Assembly (NCBI RefSeq): GCF_040939305.1
Contig: NZ_CP162511.1
Location: forward strand, 4,030,001 to 4,094,000
Source: Herbiconiux sp. A18JL235
GTDB taxonomy: Bacteria; Actinomycetota; Actinomycetes; Actinomycetales; Microbacteriaceae
DNA length: 64,000 bases
Direction of reading: 5' to 3'
A program made the position numbers and the translations under genes. The notes below the pieces were generated by a model. It saw only the letters and a program-made list of their open reading frames with translations. It did not search any database and was not told the DNA's origin. Below, one piece after another: positions 1 through 8,777 of this stretch; within the stretch, counting starts at the first letter, position 1; each line of letters begins with the position of its first letter.

Positions 1-317
1 AGCGCGACGAGCATCGACCTGCCGTCGAGCGCATCGCGACGGCGTTCCACGAGTCGGCGCAGCTGCAAGCGCGAGACGGCGCGCGAGACCCGGGAGATCG
101 TGCTGTTCGCGTAGCCCGCCAGCGTGCTCACCCTCAGCTGCCGACCGTCGGCAGCCGCCAGGGCGTAGAGCACGCCGTACTCGAAGTGGGTGAGCTCGAA
201 CTCGCGCACGAGGGGCGCGTCGAGCGCCGGAGGGAGCCACTCGAGCACGGTCGCGAGCGCGGCCCAGGTGGCGAGGTCGTCTCCGTCGAGGGATGCGCCG
301 GCGGAGGGTTCAGTCAT
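1..317 (-). CDS. MarR-family transcriptional regulator (C-terminus cut by window edge)
   Basis: The minus strand reads from an ATG at 317 to the window edge, giving about 105 residues, so the C-terminal part is missing. The visible part has the MarR winged-helix pattern: an acidic N-terminus, a helix around LTHFEYGVLYALAAAD, a recognition region near LAGYANSTISRVSRAVSRL, and the start of the wing at LVERRRDALDGRSMLVA. It is divergent from a short-chain dehydrogenase, and two TTGC-N4-GCAA palindromes lie between the two starts, the usual layout of a MarR repressor with its target. The effector is unknown. Family call is firm; function beyond DNA binding is inference. Confidence 0.85.
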   Translation of the reverse strand, partial: MTEPSAGASLDGDDLATWAALATVLEWLPPALDAPLVREFELTHFEYGVLYALAAADGRQLRVSTLAGYANSTISRVSRAVSRLQLRRLVERRRDALDGRSMLVA

Positions 318-348
318 GATCCGAGCATACGGCGCCACGCGATATGTA

Positions 349-394
349 TTTGCTCCGGCAAGCATTTTGCGCCTAGGATTGCTTGCCTGAGCAA
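349..394 (+). promoter_or_regulatory. Twin MarR-type operators around the SDR promoter
   Basis: Two 12-bp sites of the form TTGC-N4-GCAA lie at 350-361 (TTGCTCCGGCAA) and 383-394 (TTGCCTGAGCAA), with centres 33 bp apart, about three helical turns. A good -10 (TAGGAT, 374-379) with a -35-like TTGCTC (350-355, 18-bp spacer) sits between and over them, pointing toward the dehydrogenase. Bound repressor would cover the -35 and the transcription start. The palindromes are seen directly; the regulator identity is inferred from the divergent MarR gene. Confidence 0.7.
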
Positions 395-419
395 CTACAT
401 CGAAGGGGTGGCGACAGAC

Positions 420-1211
420 ATGGAGACCGGACTCGCGGGCGCCAGAGCGTTCATCAGCGGATCGACCCAGGGCATCGGCCTCGCCATAGCGAAGGGTTTG
501 CTTCGTGAGGGCGCCGAGGTGGTGGTGAACGGCCGCGACGAGGCACGGGTGGCCGCCGTCGCGGAGACGCTGCGGGGCGAGTTCCCCGGCGCGCAGGTCT
601 CGGGCATCGCCGCCGATTTCAGACGAGCCGACGAGGTCTCCCGGCTCGTCGACCTGCTCGGGAGCGTCGACGTCCTGGTCAACAACGTCGGCCTCTTCGG
701 CGTCGCCGAATTCACCACCGTCTCCGACGAGGAGTGGCTCGACTACTTCCAGGTCAACGTGATGAGCGGTGTGCGGCTGGCCCGCGCCCTCTTGCCGGGC
801 ATGCTCGCCGAGGGCAGGGGCCGCATCCTGTTCATCAGCAGCGAGTCCGGCGTCTCGGTGCCGGCCGACATGGTGCACTACGGCGCCACGAAGGCGGCGA
901 CGATCGCGGTCGCCAACGGGCTCGCGAAGCTGACACGCGGCACGGCGGTGACCGTCAACACCCTCCTCGGCGGGCCCACCTATTCCGACGGCGTCGCTGA
1001 CGCGGTGGCCGGCATCGCCGCGGCCCAGGGCATCGACGAGTCGGCGTTGAAGGCCTCGATCGCCGAGGGCCACCCGACCTCGCTGCTGCGCCGCTTCCTC
1101 GAGCCCGACGAGATCGCGAATCTCGCCGTCTTCCTGGCGAGCCCTCTGGCCTCGGCGACCAACGGCGCCGCGCTGCGCGCCGACGGCGGGGCGCTCACCA
1201 CGGTGCTCTGA
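420..1211 (+). CDS. SDR-family NAD(P)-dependent oxidoreductase
   Basis: A 263-residue classical short-chain dehydrogenase. It has the nucleotide-binding glycine motif GSTQGIG near residue 13, the NNVG motif, a catalytic Ser (ISSESG) and the Y-x3-K pair in VHYGATKAA. The reading frame is open further upstream, but that extension runs through the operator and divergent promoter; ATG 420 follows a GAAGGGG ribosome site and puts the Rossmann motif at the usual place. The substrate cannot be told from sequence. Control by the divergent MarR protein suggests a response to a small aromatic or toxic compound, which is inference. Confidence 0.85.
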   Translation: METGLAGARAFISGSTQGIGLAIAKGLLREGAEVVVNGRDEARVAAVAETLRGEFPGAQVSGIAADFRRADEVSRLVDLLGSVDVLVNNVGLFGVAEFTTVSDEEWLDYFQVNVMSGVRLARALLPGMLAEGRGRILFISSESGVSVPADMVHYGATKAATIAVANGLAKLTRGTAVTVNTLLGGPTYSDGVADAVAGIAAAQGIDESALKASIAEGHPTSLLRRFLEPDEIANLAVFLASPLASATNGAALRADGGALTTVL

Positions 1212-1265
1212 GCGCGGCGCCCGGTGTGCGCCGTGGGTGCCGCGGGATGGTTCGGGGGGTCGGCC

Positions 1266-2111
1266 TCAGTCACTCCGCACCGTGATCGACACCTCGACGG
1301 CGAAGTCGTCCTCGCCGTGCCCGAGCACGGCCTGCCGCACCTCCGAGCCGCCTGACAGCACGACGTCGCGCTCCGAGACCGCGTCGAAGAGGGCGACGAC
1401 CGCGGGGTGGAGCACACCCTCGGGCAGCTCCTCACCGCTCGTCGGCCGCCAGGTGGCGACGAGCTCGGTGCGAGCCGGCAACTCGGCCGCGAACACGTCG
1501 GGGCCGAGCGGGCCACCGTCAGGATGCGCGACGGAGGCGGCGTGAACCGGCCAGCAGCACACGATCTCGACGGTGTCGCGCTCGTCGCCGGGGCGCAGTG
1601 CCGTCCAGAACGAGCCCGAGGGACCGAGTCCTGCCTGCTGGATGCGGGCGTAGAGCGCTGCGAAGACCTCGTTCGCGTCGTCGTCGGTGCGCACTTCCGC
1701 CCCGTCGAGCGGCACGGCGATCGCCTGCCCCACGTAGGGCTGGGCCGGCATCGAGCGCTCGGTGACGGAGACGGGTGCGGTGAGCGCCCGCAGCACGACG
1801 GAGGCGTCTCGGAAGGCCCGGTCTTCGCGCTCACGCTGCTCGAGCATCTCGCGACGGTACCGCTCCAGAGCCTCTTCCGCTCCTCCGGAGTGCCTCGAGC
1901 CGGCCACCGCGGCCGCCACGGCCGGGAGCGGAACGCCCGCGTCACGCAGCGCGCGCACGAGCACGCCCGCGCGCACCTGCCCCTCGTCGTAGCTGCGGTA
2001 CGACGACCGCAGATCCACCTCCGCCGGAACGATCACCCCCGTCTCGTCGTAGTGCCGGAGCGCCTTCACACTCAGCCCGGTCAGCCCTGCGAACTCTCCG
2101 ATCTTCATCAT
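1266..2111 (-). CDS. MerR-family regulator with GyrI-like effector domain
   Basis: 281 residues. The N-terminus (MKIGEFAGLTGLSVKALRHY) is a textbook MerR helix-turn-helix, followed by a wing (YRSYDEGQV) and a coiled-coil dimer helix around residues 70-105. The C-terminal half (about 125-281) resembles the AraC/GyrI-like small-molecule binding fold seen in BmrR/TipA relatives; it contains VGQAIAVPL and ends with FAVEVSITV. Such proteins activate efflux or modifying genes when they bind lipophilic ligands. It is convergent with the SDR gene and follows a large unknown gene on the same strand after 92 bp, so its target is not obvious. A second Met directly follows the first, so the start could be one codon later. 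Confidence 0.8.
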   Translation of the reverse strand: MMKIGEFAGLTGLSVKALRHYDETGVIVPAEVDLRSSYRSYDEGQVRAGVLVRALRDAGVPLPAVAAAVAGSRHSGGAEEALERYRREMLEQREREDRAFRDASVVLRALTAPVSVTERSMPAQPYVGQAIAVPLDGAEVRTDDDANEVFAALYARIQQAGLGPSGSFWTALRPGDERDTVEIVCCWPVHAASVAHPDGGPLGPDVFAAELPARTELVATWRPTSGEELPEGVLHPAVVALFDAVSERDVVLSGGSEVRQAVLGHGEDDFAVEVSITVRSD

Positions 2112-2203
2112 GAGTCCAGCATCCCGTCTCCCCGTGCAGGAGAGTCAAACGGCGGTCGCGGCGAGTGCCGGCGGGCGAGTCAGCCCGTGCCGCGAGCGGC
2201 ACC

Positions 2204-3799
2204 TCACAATGGATGCGCGGGCCCAGGCCCGTAGGCCGAGAGGGGTGCGTCGTGGCCCTGGCCCTGCTGCTCGAAGCGCTCGGCGATGGTGCCGTCGGGG
2301 GTGAAGCGCCAGCCGATCACCCGCCAGCCGGCGGTCGCGACCTTCACGGTCTGGCCGTCGACCGTCGCCGTGGCGGTGAGCTCGGCGGGGCCCTCGAAGA
2401 ACCAGTACTCGGCATCCCGAAGCTCTTCGGGCGTCGAGAGGGGCCTGCGGCCCACCGTGCGGTACTCGAAGTCGGTGACGGGCCGGTCGTCGAACAGGGC
2501 GAGCTTGTCGCCGGCGAGCACCTCGCGGTAGGGGGCGAGGGCGTCGTCGTGCTCGGACGCGGCGGTCTGGAGGCGGGCCTCAGCGGCGGCGAAGAGGGCG
2601 CGCATCCGCTCTCGTACGGAGGTGAGCGAGTGGGGCCGGCCCGACAGGGCGAGCTCGCAGGCGTCGGGGGCCTGCGCCACGGCGGCGGCACGCTCCTCGT
2701 AACCGGGGCGCTCGCGCAGCACCGCCTCGGCCTCGAGCACCTGCTGCAGCTCGAACGGCGGGCGCGCGCCGAGCAGCTCGGCCTCCCAGGTCAGGAGGAG
2801 CCGCTCGGCCCTCTCCGCGTAGGCGGTGAGCGCCTCCGGGTCGACCTCGGCCTGGGTCGGTGCGGCGGCAGGACCGACAGGAGCATCGGAAGCCGGCGCT
2901 GACGCCCGGGCCGCGTAGACCTCGGCGATGGTGGCCGTTCCCGGGGCGGTGGGTGCGCATCCGTAGAAGGACGCGGGGGCGGGGGCGCCGACGAGGAGGG
3001 CGAAGCCGGTGGCACGGTCGACCTCGAGCGCACCCTGCGCCACGACGCGACCGCCGAGCACCGAGAAGGCGACGGTACGCACCACCTCGGTGCCGAGCAC
3101 GAATCGCAGCTCGTAGTCGCCGTCGTGCCGGTCGAGCAGGTGCCACCCCTCGCCCCACCCCGAGGCGGCGAGGTTGTTCCAGCCGCGAACGCCCGCGAAC
3201 ACCGCCACGATCTGATGGCCGATGACGCGCCCCTCGTGGGACGTGAACGCCTGCTCGCTCCACACCCGAGAGGCCTCGACGACCTGCTCGCCCGCATGGA
3301 AGCAGTGCACCGACACCCGGTGGGGCTCGACGTCTCCGTCGAGGTAGGCCGCGACACGGAGCGGAGGCGCATCCGCCTCGTCGAGGGCGTCGAGGGCCAG
3401 GGTCGCCCCGTCGAGACGGGCGCTCTCGTCGATGACGTAGCCGAGACCCTCCCGGTGCTCGACCCGGAGCATCCCGTCGTGCAGGAGCTCCACGACGCCG
3501 CCGAACGCTGACACGAGCTCGAGCGAGAAGCGGATGATTCCCGTGTCGACGACGTCGACACCCTCGCCCCAGCGCTGGAGGTCGACGGTGGCCAGCGCGC
3601 CCGCCGCCCGCTCCGGCACCTCGACGCGGTGCTCGAACCACGGCGAGCCGTCGGCGCGCCGCACCCTCCACACCAGCTCGGCCGCCGCGGGCACCGGGCC
3701 GCCGAGCGTCAGCGAGAGCCGCGGGCTCCACCCTCCGCCCGCACTGCCGTCGAACCGGGTGGCCACGGCGACGACCTCGTGGGCGATGATGAACGTCAT
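2204..3799 (-). CDS. Hypothetical protein, 531 residues
   Basis: I do not recognise this family. The protein has no signal peptide or membrane segment and looks cytoplasmic. Residues 1 to about 300 are rich in beta-type sequence with repeated short motifs (WRVRRADGSPWFEHRVEVP, LRVAAYLDGDVEPHRVSVH) suggesting several beta-sandwich modules. Residues about 325-445 are helical and Ala/Glu/Arg rich, perhaps a coiled coil. The last 90 residues (from DKLALFDDRPVTDFEYRTV) look like a separate small beta domain with YWFFEGP and GWRVIGWRF. Codon use is that of its neighbours, so it is very likely a real gene. It lies upstream of the MerR gene on the same strand. Confidence 0.6.
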   Translation of the reverse strand: MTFIIAHEVVAVATRFDGSAGGGWSPRLSLTLGGPVPAAAELVWRVRRADGSPWFEHRVEVPERAAGALATVDLQRWGEGVDVVDTGIIRFSLELVSAFGGVVELLHDGMLRVEHREGLGYVIDESARLDGATLALDALDEADAPPLRVAAYLDGDVEPHRVSVHCFHAGEQVVEASRVWSEQAFTSHEGRVIGHQIVAVFAGVRGWNNLAASGWGEGWHLLDRHDGDYELRFVLGTEVVRTVAFSVLGGRVVAQGALEVDRATGFALLVGAPAPASFYGCAPTAPGTATIAEVYAARASAPASDAPVGPAAAPTQAEVDPEALTAYAERAERLLLTWEAELLGARPPFELQQVLEAEAVLRERPGYEERAAAVAQAPDACELALSGRPHSLTSVRERMRALFAAAEARLQTAASEHDDALAPYREVLAGDKLALFDDRPVTDFEYRTVGRRPLSTPEELRDAEYWFFEGPAELTATATVDGQTVKVATAGWRVIGWRFTPDGTIAERFEQQGQGHDAPLSAYGPGPAHPL

Positions 3800-4124
3800 T
3801 GATCAATCCTCAGCGATAGCTGAGCGAAAATCAAGAACGTTCACGCCCGTCGACCGGCGCCGCCGTGCTCGTCATGGGTACGCGGAAGTGGATGCGCGGC
3901 GGACGGGCTGCGGGCGGCGCGACCGTCACGGCGCACGGTGACGACCGCATCCGCTTCTCCCCCCACGCCACGACGCCGCTGGAGTCGCTGCACCGCGCCG
4001 GGGAGCTGCTCGCGGGCTGATCGCCGGTCGAACGGTATGAGAATCGCGCTGCCGAGCTCCCCACGGGCTCGGCGCCGCAATTCTCATACCGTTTCGACGT
4101 CTGCCGCGAAACTACGATGGGGCC
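3800..4124. other. Divergent intergenic region
   Basis: 325 bp between the unknown 531-residue protein (minus) and the GntR regulator (plus). It holds one family A palindromic repeat at 4029-4096, ending about 30 bp before the GntR start, so it may overlap that promoter. The rest is GC-rich. A 48-codon plus-strand frame from 3874 to 4020 is open but matches nothing I know and is not annotated as a gene. Confidence 0.6.
4029..4096. repeat. Family A intergenic palindrome, copy 1
   Basis: Left arm CGAACGGTATGAGAATCG (4029-4046) pairs with AATTCTCATACCGTT (4079-4093) across a GC-rich loop. The same arms recur at 27172-27238 and 62295-62357 with unrelated loop sequences of similar length. A REP-like element is the simplest reading. 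Confidence 0.8.
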
Positions 4125-4826
4125 ATGACGGTCACGGACGAGGCGATCCTCACGATCAAGGGGATGATCCTCTCGGGCGAGCTCCAGCCCGGCGACCGGC
4201 TGCCGCCGGAGAAGGAGCTGAGCGAACGGCTCGGGCTCTCCCGCAGCTCGATGCGTGAGGCGGTGAAGGCGCTCGAGGTGCTGCGGGTGCTCGACGTGCG
4301 CCGCGGCGACGGCACCTACGTGACGAGCCTCGAGCCCGAGCTGCTGCTCGAGGCGATGAGCTTCGTCGTCGACGCCCGGCGCGACGACGAGTCGATGCTC
4401 GAGCTCTTCGCCGTGCGCCGCATCCTGGAGCCCGCCGCGGCGGCGCTTGCGACACCGCACCTCGACCGGGCGGCGGTCGCCGCCCTGCGCGCCTCGATCG
4501 AGGAGGCCGGGGCCGACCCCGACGTGGAGCGGCTCGTCGCCCACGACCTCGCCTTCCACGCCGACATCGTGCGCGCGGCGGGCAACGGCTACCTCTCCAC
4601 CCTGCTCGAATCGCTCTCGGGCCGCACCGCGCGGGCCCGCCTCTGGCGCGGGCTCACCGACGAGAACGCGGTCGAGCGAACCCTACGCGAGCACGCAGCC
4701 CTGGTCGACGCGATCGAGGCTGGCGACGCCGTGCTCGTCGAGGCGCTCGCCATCGCGCACATCGCCGGCGTCGAGACCTGGCTGCGGCGCTGGAGCGGGG
4801 CCGACAGCACGACGCCCCCGCACTGA
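4125..4826 (+). CDS. GntR-family regulator, FadR (FCD) type
   Basis: 233 residues. The N-terminal winged helix is typical GntR: AILTIKGMILSGELQPGDRL, then PPEKELSERLGLSRSSMREA and a wing GDGTYVTS. Residues about 85-220 form an all-helical FCD domain with the metal/ligand His and Asp residues (HDLAFHADI, then NAVERTLREHAALVDAI). FCD regulators usually sense organic acids or sugar acids. Its nearest targets are the convergent ABC importer and, beyond it, hyuAB; the L-fuconate genes at 15.7-19.7 kb, with a GntR-like operator, are another possibility. A family A repeat lies just before its start. Confidence 0.85.
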   Translation: MTVTDEAILTIKGMILSGELQPGDRLPPEKELSERLGLSRSSMREAVKALEVLRVLDVRRGDGTYVTSLEPELLLEAMSFVVDARRDDESMLELFAVRRILEPAAAALATPHLDRAAVAALRASIEEAGADPDVERLVAHDLAFHADIVRAAGNGYLSTLLESLSGRTARARLWRGLTDENAVERTLREHAALVDAIEAGDAVLVEALAIAHIAGVETWLRRWSGADSTTPPH

Positions 4827-4873
4827 GGCAGGGGCGTCGAGGCGGATGCGCCGTGAACTCCACCCGCCCCGCC

Positions 4874-6421
4874 TCAGCCCACCACCTCCGTGACCTGGGC
4901 GCTCGCGGCGAGGAGGGCCTGCTCGGTCAGCCGCGCCCGGGGGATGTCGGCGAGCACCGAACCGTGGCCGACGACGACCACACGGTGGCACACCTCGACG
5001 AGCTGCTCGTGATCGCCCGACACGATCAGCACCGCCGCCCCGTCGGCAGCACGTCGAACGACCTGCTCGAGCAGCTCCTTGGCGGCTCCCGCGTCGACGC
5101 CCTGGGTGGGTTCGTGCAAGACCAGCACCCCTGGGTCGAGCTGCAGCCACTTCGCGAACACCGCCTTCTGCTGGTTGCCACCGCTGAAGCTCCCCAGCGG
5201 CCGGTCGGGGGCGAGCGGATGCAGCCCCACCTCCTCCAGCGCCGAGCGCGCGGCCCTCGATTCCTGACGCCGTCGGATGCCGAAAGCCCCCGCGTAGCGG
5301 CGGAGCACCGGGAGGGTGACGTTCTCGGCAGCCGTCGCCGCGGCCCAGCATCCGTCTCTCAACCGGTTCCCCGGCACCACCACCATGCCCCGTCTGATCG
5401 CGTCGGAGGGCTCACGCAGGGTGAGCGCGCTCCCATCGACCTCGATCGCGCCCGAGTCGACGCGGCGCGCGCCGGCGAGCAGCTGCGGGAGTTCGTCCTG
5501 CCCCATTCCGGCCAGTCCCGTGACACCCACGATCTCGCCGGCCCGCACCTCGAGCGAGAAGTCGTCGACCACGGCACCGGTGACCTGGTCGAGGCGCAGC
5601 CGCACCGCGCGCCCGTCGGTCTGCGCGGGCGGATCGGGGAAGAACTCCTCGAGCTCGCGACCCAGCATGGCGGCGATGATGGCGTGCCGATCGAGCCGGC
5701 TCACCTCACCGCTCAGCACGGTCGCCCCGTCGCGCATGACGGTGAAGCGGTCGCACGCCGTCATCACCTCGTTGAGCCGGTGACTGATGAACACCACGGC
5801 GGCGCCGGTGTCGGCGACGGTGCGGATGAGGCCCAGCAGACGCTCCGAGTCCTCCCGCCCGAGGGCCGCGGTCGGCTCGTCGAGGATGAGGACCTTGCGC
5901 GCACCTCCGCCGCCCTGCTCGAGCTGATCGATGGCGCGCAGGATGCCGACCATCGCCCGTTCGGCAGGAGCGAGGTCGGCCACCAGGACGTCGAGGGGCA
6001 CCACGAAGCCGATCTCCTGCATCAACCGGGTGAAGCGGACACGCTGCCTCCCGGTGCGCACGTTCCCGAGCAGCCGTGTGCCGTAGCCGCCGGTCGCCCC
6101 GAGGTTCTCGAGCACCGTCATGGCGTCGACGAGCCCGATGTCCTGATGGATCACCGCGATGCCCGAATGCGCCGGATCGTTCACGGGCAGCGAGAGCTGC
6201 TCGCCGAAGAGGGTCGCGCTGCCCGCATCCGGAGCGTGCACCCCCGTGAGGATCTTGACGAGCGTGCTCTTGCCGCATCCGTTCTGGCCGAGCAGCGCGT
6301 GCACCTCGCCCCGGCGCACCGCGAGGTCGACGCCCCGGAGCGCCTGCACTCCCCCGAACGACTTGCGCAACCCGTCGACCCGCAGCGCGTCGGGCGTCGA
6401 CGGAACGGACGCGGCCGTCAT
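4874..6421 (-). CDS. Sugar-type ABC importer, ATP-binding protein (RbsA/MglA class)
   Basis: 515 residues with two fused ABC domains, as in carbohydrate uptake transporters of the RbsA/XylG/MglA class. Domain 1 has Walker A GQNGCGKSTL near residue 40 and Walker B VLILDEPTAAL followed by the FISHRL switch. Domain 2 lacks a standard Walker A but has FSGGNQQK and VLVLHEPTQGVD, the asymmetric pattern normal for this class. The start is ATG 6421, which overlaps the permease stop by 4 bp (ATGA); the frame stays open upstream only as a shadow of the permease gene. Last gene of the transporter operon. It may carry a non-sugar substrate given the hydantoinase genes next door. Confidence 0.9.
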   Translation of the reverse strand: MTAASVPSTPDALRVDGLRKSFGGVQALRGVDLAVRRGEVHALLGQNGCGKSTLVKILTGVHAPDAGSATLFGEQLSLPVNDPAHSGIAVIHQDIGLVDAMTVLENLGATGGYGTRLLGNVRTGRQRVRFTRLMQEIGFVVPLDVLVADLAPAERAMVGILRAIDQLEQGGGGARKVLILDEPTAALGREDSERLLGLIRTVADTGAAVVFISHRLNEVMTACDRFTVMRDGATVLSGEVSRLDRHAIIAAMLGRELEEFFPDPPAQTDGRAVRLRLDQVTGAVVDDFSLEVRAGEIVGVTGLAGMGQDELPQLLAGARRVDSGAIEVDGSALTLREPSDAIRRGMVVVPGNRLRDGCWAAATAAENVTLPVLRRYAGAFGIRRRQESRAARSALEEVGLHPLAPDRPLGSFSGGNQQKAVFAKWLQLDPGVLVLHEPTQGVDAGAAKELLEQVVRRAADGAAVLIVSGDHEQLVEVCHRVVVVGHGSVLADIPRARLTEQALLAASAQVTEVVG

Positions 6422-7389
6422 CGCAGCGCCTTCTTGCGGCCGGCCAGCTTCGACGCGGCCACCGCGATCATGAGCGCCAGGCCGTAGAACACGTTCGTCA
6501 CCCAGGTCTGCGCGCCCAGCACCTGGAGGCCCGTGATGCCGACGATGAGCAGGTAGAGGGCCACCACCGTTCCGAGCGCGTTGAACCTGCCGATGACGAT
6601 GGCGGTCGTGCCGAGGAAGGCGGCGGCGAGCGGCTGCAGCATGTACTGGCCTCCGACTCCCGGGTCGACGGCACCGAAGTAGCCGAGGAAGATGAGGCCG
6701 ACGAGCGCCGAGAGCACCCCTGAGGCGAGGTAGGCGCCGAACCGCACCGCCTTCACCCGGATGCCCGCGAGCCTCGCCGCGTCGGGGTTGCCCCCCACGA
6801 ACAGCATGTACCGGCCGAGCGGCGTGCGCTGGTAGACGAACCACAGCACGATGGCGAGGATCCAGGCGTACCAGGTGACGAGGGGGATGCCGAGCACCTC
6901 AGACCGCACGGCGTTCACCAGTTCGTCGGGAACTCCCGCCACGATGCTCGAGTTGGTCACGAGATAGGCGAACCCCGCGAGGGCGGAGTAGCTGCCGAGC
7001 GTGGTCACGAAGGAGTCGACACCGATCCCCACAACGAGATAGCCGTTCAGTGCTCCCACCAGGGCGCCGAGGGCGATGGCGAGCGGCACGGCCACGGCGA
7101 GCGGGACGTCGGCCTTCACGAGCACGATGGTGAGCGCGGCACTGCCCACCATGGTCTGCGAGATCGACAGGTCGAAGCCGCCGGTGCGCAGCACCACGGT
7201 GGCGACCAGAGCGAGCAGCAGGATGATCGACTGCGAGTTGATCATGCTGGCGATGAGCCGCCAGGACCGGAACTCCGGGATGGCGATCAGGCACAGCACG
7301 AGGATGAGCGCCAGGATGCCGAGCAGAGCGAACCGCTGGGGCCCGCCGGAGCCGAACAGGCTCCGGCGGGTGGGGGGAAGGGTGGTCAT
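6418..7389 (-). CDS. Sugar-type ABC importer, permease (RbsC class)
   Basis: 323 residues, nearly all hydrophobic, with about 8-10 membrane spans. It shows BPD_transp_2 features: GGFDLSISQTMVGSAALT near residue 68, the cytoplasmic loop FVGGNPDAARLAGIRVKAVRF that contacts the ATPase, and GFDLS-type glycines. It sits in the inner membrane between the lipoprotein and ATPase genes, overlapping the ATPase start by 4 bp and lying 14 bp after the binding-protein stop. One permease with a double ATPase implies a homodimeric channel. Confidence 0.9.
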   Translation of the reverse strand: MTTLPPTRRSLFGSGGPQRFALLGILALILVLCLIAIPEFRSWRLIASMINSQSIILLLALVATVVLRTGGFDLSISQTMVGSAALTIVLVKADVPLAVAVPLAIALGALVGALNGYLVVGIGVDSFVTTLGSYSALAGFAYLVTNSSIVAGVPDELVNAVRSEVLGIPLVTWYAWILAIVLWFVYQRTPLGRYMLFVGGNPDAARLAGIRVKAVRFGAYLASGVLSALVGLIFLGYFGAVDPGVGGQYMLQPLAAAFLGTTAIVIGRFNALGTVVALYLLIVGITGLQVLGAQTWVTNVFYGLALMIAVAASKLAGRKKALR

Positions 7390-7403
7390 GCGGTCGCTCC
7401 GGA

Positions 7404-8537
7404 CTACTTCGACCAGGCCGTGGTGAAGGCCGACTGGTAGTCGGTGTAGTTCGGCGAGACGTCGGCGACGGAACCGTCACCGACGTTCTCGGTGGTGACG
7501 AGGCGGGTGGGGATGACGTAGCCGGGGTCGGCTGCTCCGGTCACGGCGCGCGCCACCTCGTCGAAGGCCGCCCAGCCGATCCATCCGGGCGGGGGCATGG
7601 CCACGGTGCCCTGCTGGTCTTTCCCGGCCGCGATCAACTCGAGGCTCGCCGAGATGCCGTCGTGGGCGAGCACCTTGGCCTTGCCACCCGACGACGCGAT
7701 CGCGGGCGAGATGTAGGGCATCGCGCTGTCCCAGACGGGGAGGACGTAGTTCACATCGGGGTCGACCTGAAGGGCCGTCTGCAGTTGACTCGTCGTGTCG
7801 GTGGCGATCTTCGCCGGGTCGATGTCGAGCACCTTGACCGTGCTCGACGAGCCCGAGCCGGTGATCGCCGACTCGATCCCCTTGGCCGCGAGGTCCCAGA
7901 CGTGCACGGGGCTCGACTGCACCACGACGACGTCGGCCGCGCATCCGGAGTCGTAGAGGGCCCACTGACCCATGAGCTCCCCGTCGGCGGTGTAGTCGGC
8001 GCTCAGATTGCCGAAGGTGCCGTCGGCGACCGGCTCGTCGGGGTCGCCGTTCAGGGTGCTGAGCACCTTGATGCCGGCTGCCGACGCCGCCGCGAGGTCT
8101 TCTTTGACCACAGCGGGCTGCACGGCCATGAGGATGATGCCGTCGGCTCCCTGGGCGATGGCCTGATTGATGCCCTCGCTGTAGCGGCTGGTGGAGTTCT
8201 GGCCGTCGAACACGGTGATGTCGACCCCGGCGGCCTTGCCCGCCTCCTCGACTCCGGTCGACATCTCGGTCGAGAACTGGTTCTGGCTGTTGGTGATGTA
8301 CCAGATGCTCTTGCCGGCGAGTGCGGAGAGGTCGAGCGGCGCGTCGGGCGCGACGAGCTCGCTCGGCTCCATCGCCGCCTCGACCGCGGGGGTCACCGCC
8401 GCGACGCAGTCGGCGTCGGCGGCGTCGGCCGGGGCTGCAGCGGTGCTGCCGCCCTCCGAGGAGATGGCCGGCGTGCATCCGGCGAGGGCGAACGCGAGCA
8501 CCCCCATCCCGACGAGGGTCGCTGTGGTCCTTCTCAT
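7404..8537 (-). CDS. Sugar-type ABC importer, substrate-binding lipoprotein
   Basis: 377 residues from ATG 8537, which has a strong AGGAGG site 5 bp upstream. The frame is open 129 bp further, but that extension has no ribosome site and would bury the signal peptide. The N-terminus is a lipoprotein signal (MRRTTATLVGMGVLAFALAGC) with lipobox LAGC. The mature part is a periplasmic-binding-protein type I fold of the ribose-binding kind: IWYITNSQNQFSTEM, then GADGIILMAVQP and LSTLNGDPDEP. First gene of the minus-strand operon, divergent from hyuA. The ligand is unknown. Confidence 0.9.
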   Translation of the reverse strand: MRRTTATLVGMGVLAFALAGCTPAISSEGGSTAAAPADAADADCVAAVTPAVEAAMEPSELVAPDAPLDLSALAGKSIWYITNSQNQFSTEMSTGVEEAGKAAGVDITVFDGQNSTSRYSEGINQAIAQGADGIILMAVQPAVVKEDLAAASAAGIKVLSTLNGDPDEPVADGTFGNLSADYTADGELMGQWALYDSGCAADVVVVQSSPVHVWDLAAKGIESAITGSGSSSTVKVLDIDPAKIATDTTSQLQTALQVDPDVNYVLPVWDSAMPYISPAIASSGGKAKVLAHDGISASLELIAAGKDQQGTVAMPPPGWIGWAAFDEVARAVTGAADPGYVIPTRLVTTENVGDGSVADVSPNYTDYQSAFTTAWSK

Positions 8538-8693
8538 GTTTCCTCCTGCTGTTCGGGCTTGCGATCCATGGAGCTGATGGCCTCGAAACGTAGCCGAGGC
8601 CGGGCGACGGATGAGGGTGGGAAACATGCTGTTCACGCCGATCTGCCGGAACGGCCCGGAAATCATCCCTTCGGCTAAGGCGGATCTCGACCT

Positions 8694-8707
8694 ATCGGCT
8701 GACCGAT
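8694..8707. promoter_or_regulatory. Candidate operator between importer and hyuA
   Basis: ATCGG-CTGA-CCGAT is a perfect 5-bp inverted repeat in the 240-bp divergent region (8538-8777). It could bind a dimeric regulator such as the nearby GntR protein, but a short palindrome in GC-rich DNA can arise by chance. Confidence 0.3.
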
Positions 8708-8777
8708 CGGGCGATGTGCCCGGGCACCCCGGTTTCGCACACTGGTGCTTCGCCCTTCAGCACGAATCGGAGAACAG

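Noticed and set aside
3874..4020. 48-codon plus-strand frame before the GntR gene
   Set aside because: Short, no clear ribosome site, no known family, and the region carries a repeat and probably promoters. Kept as non-coding.
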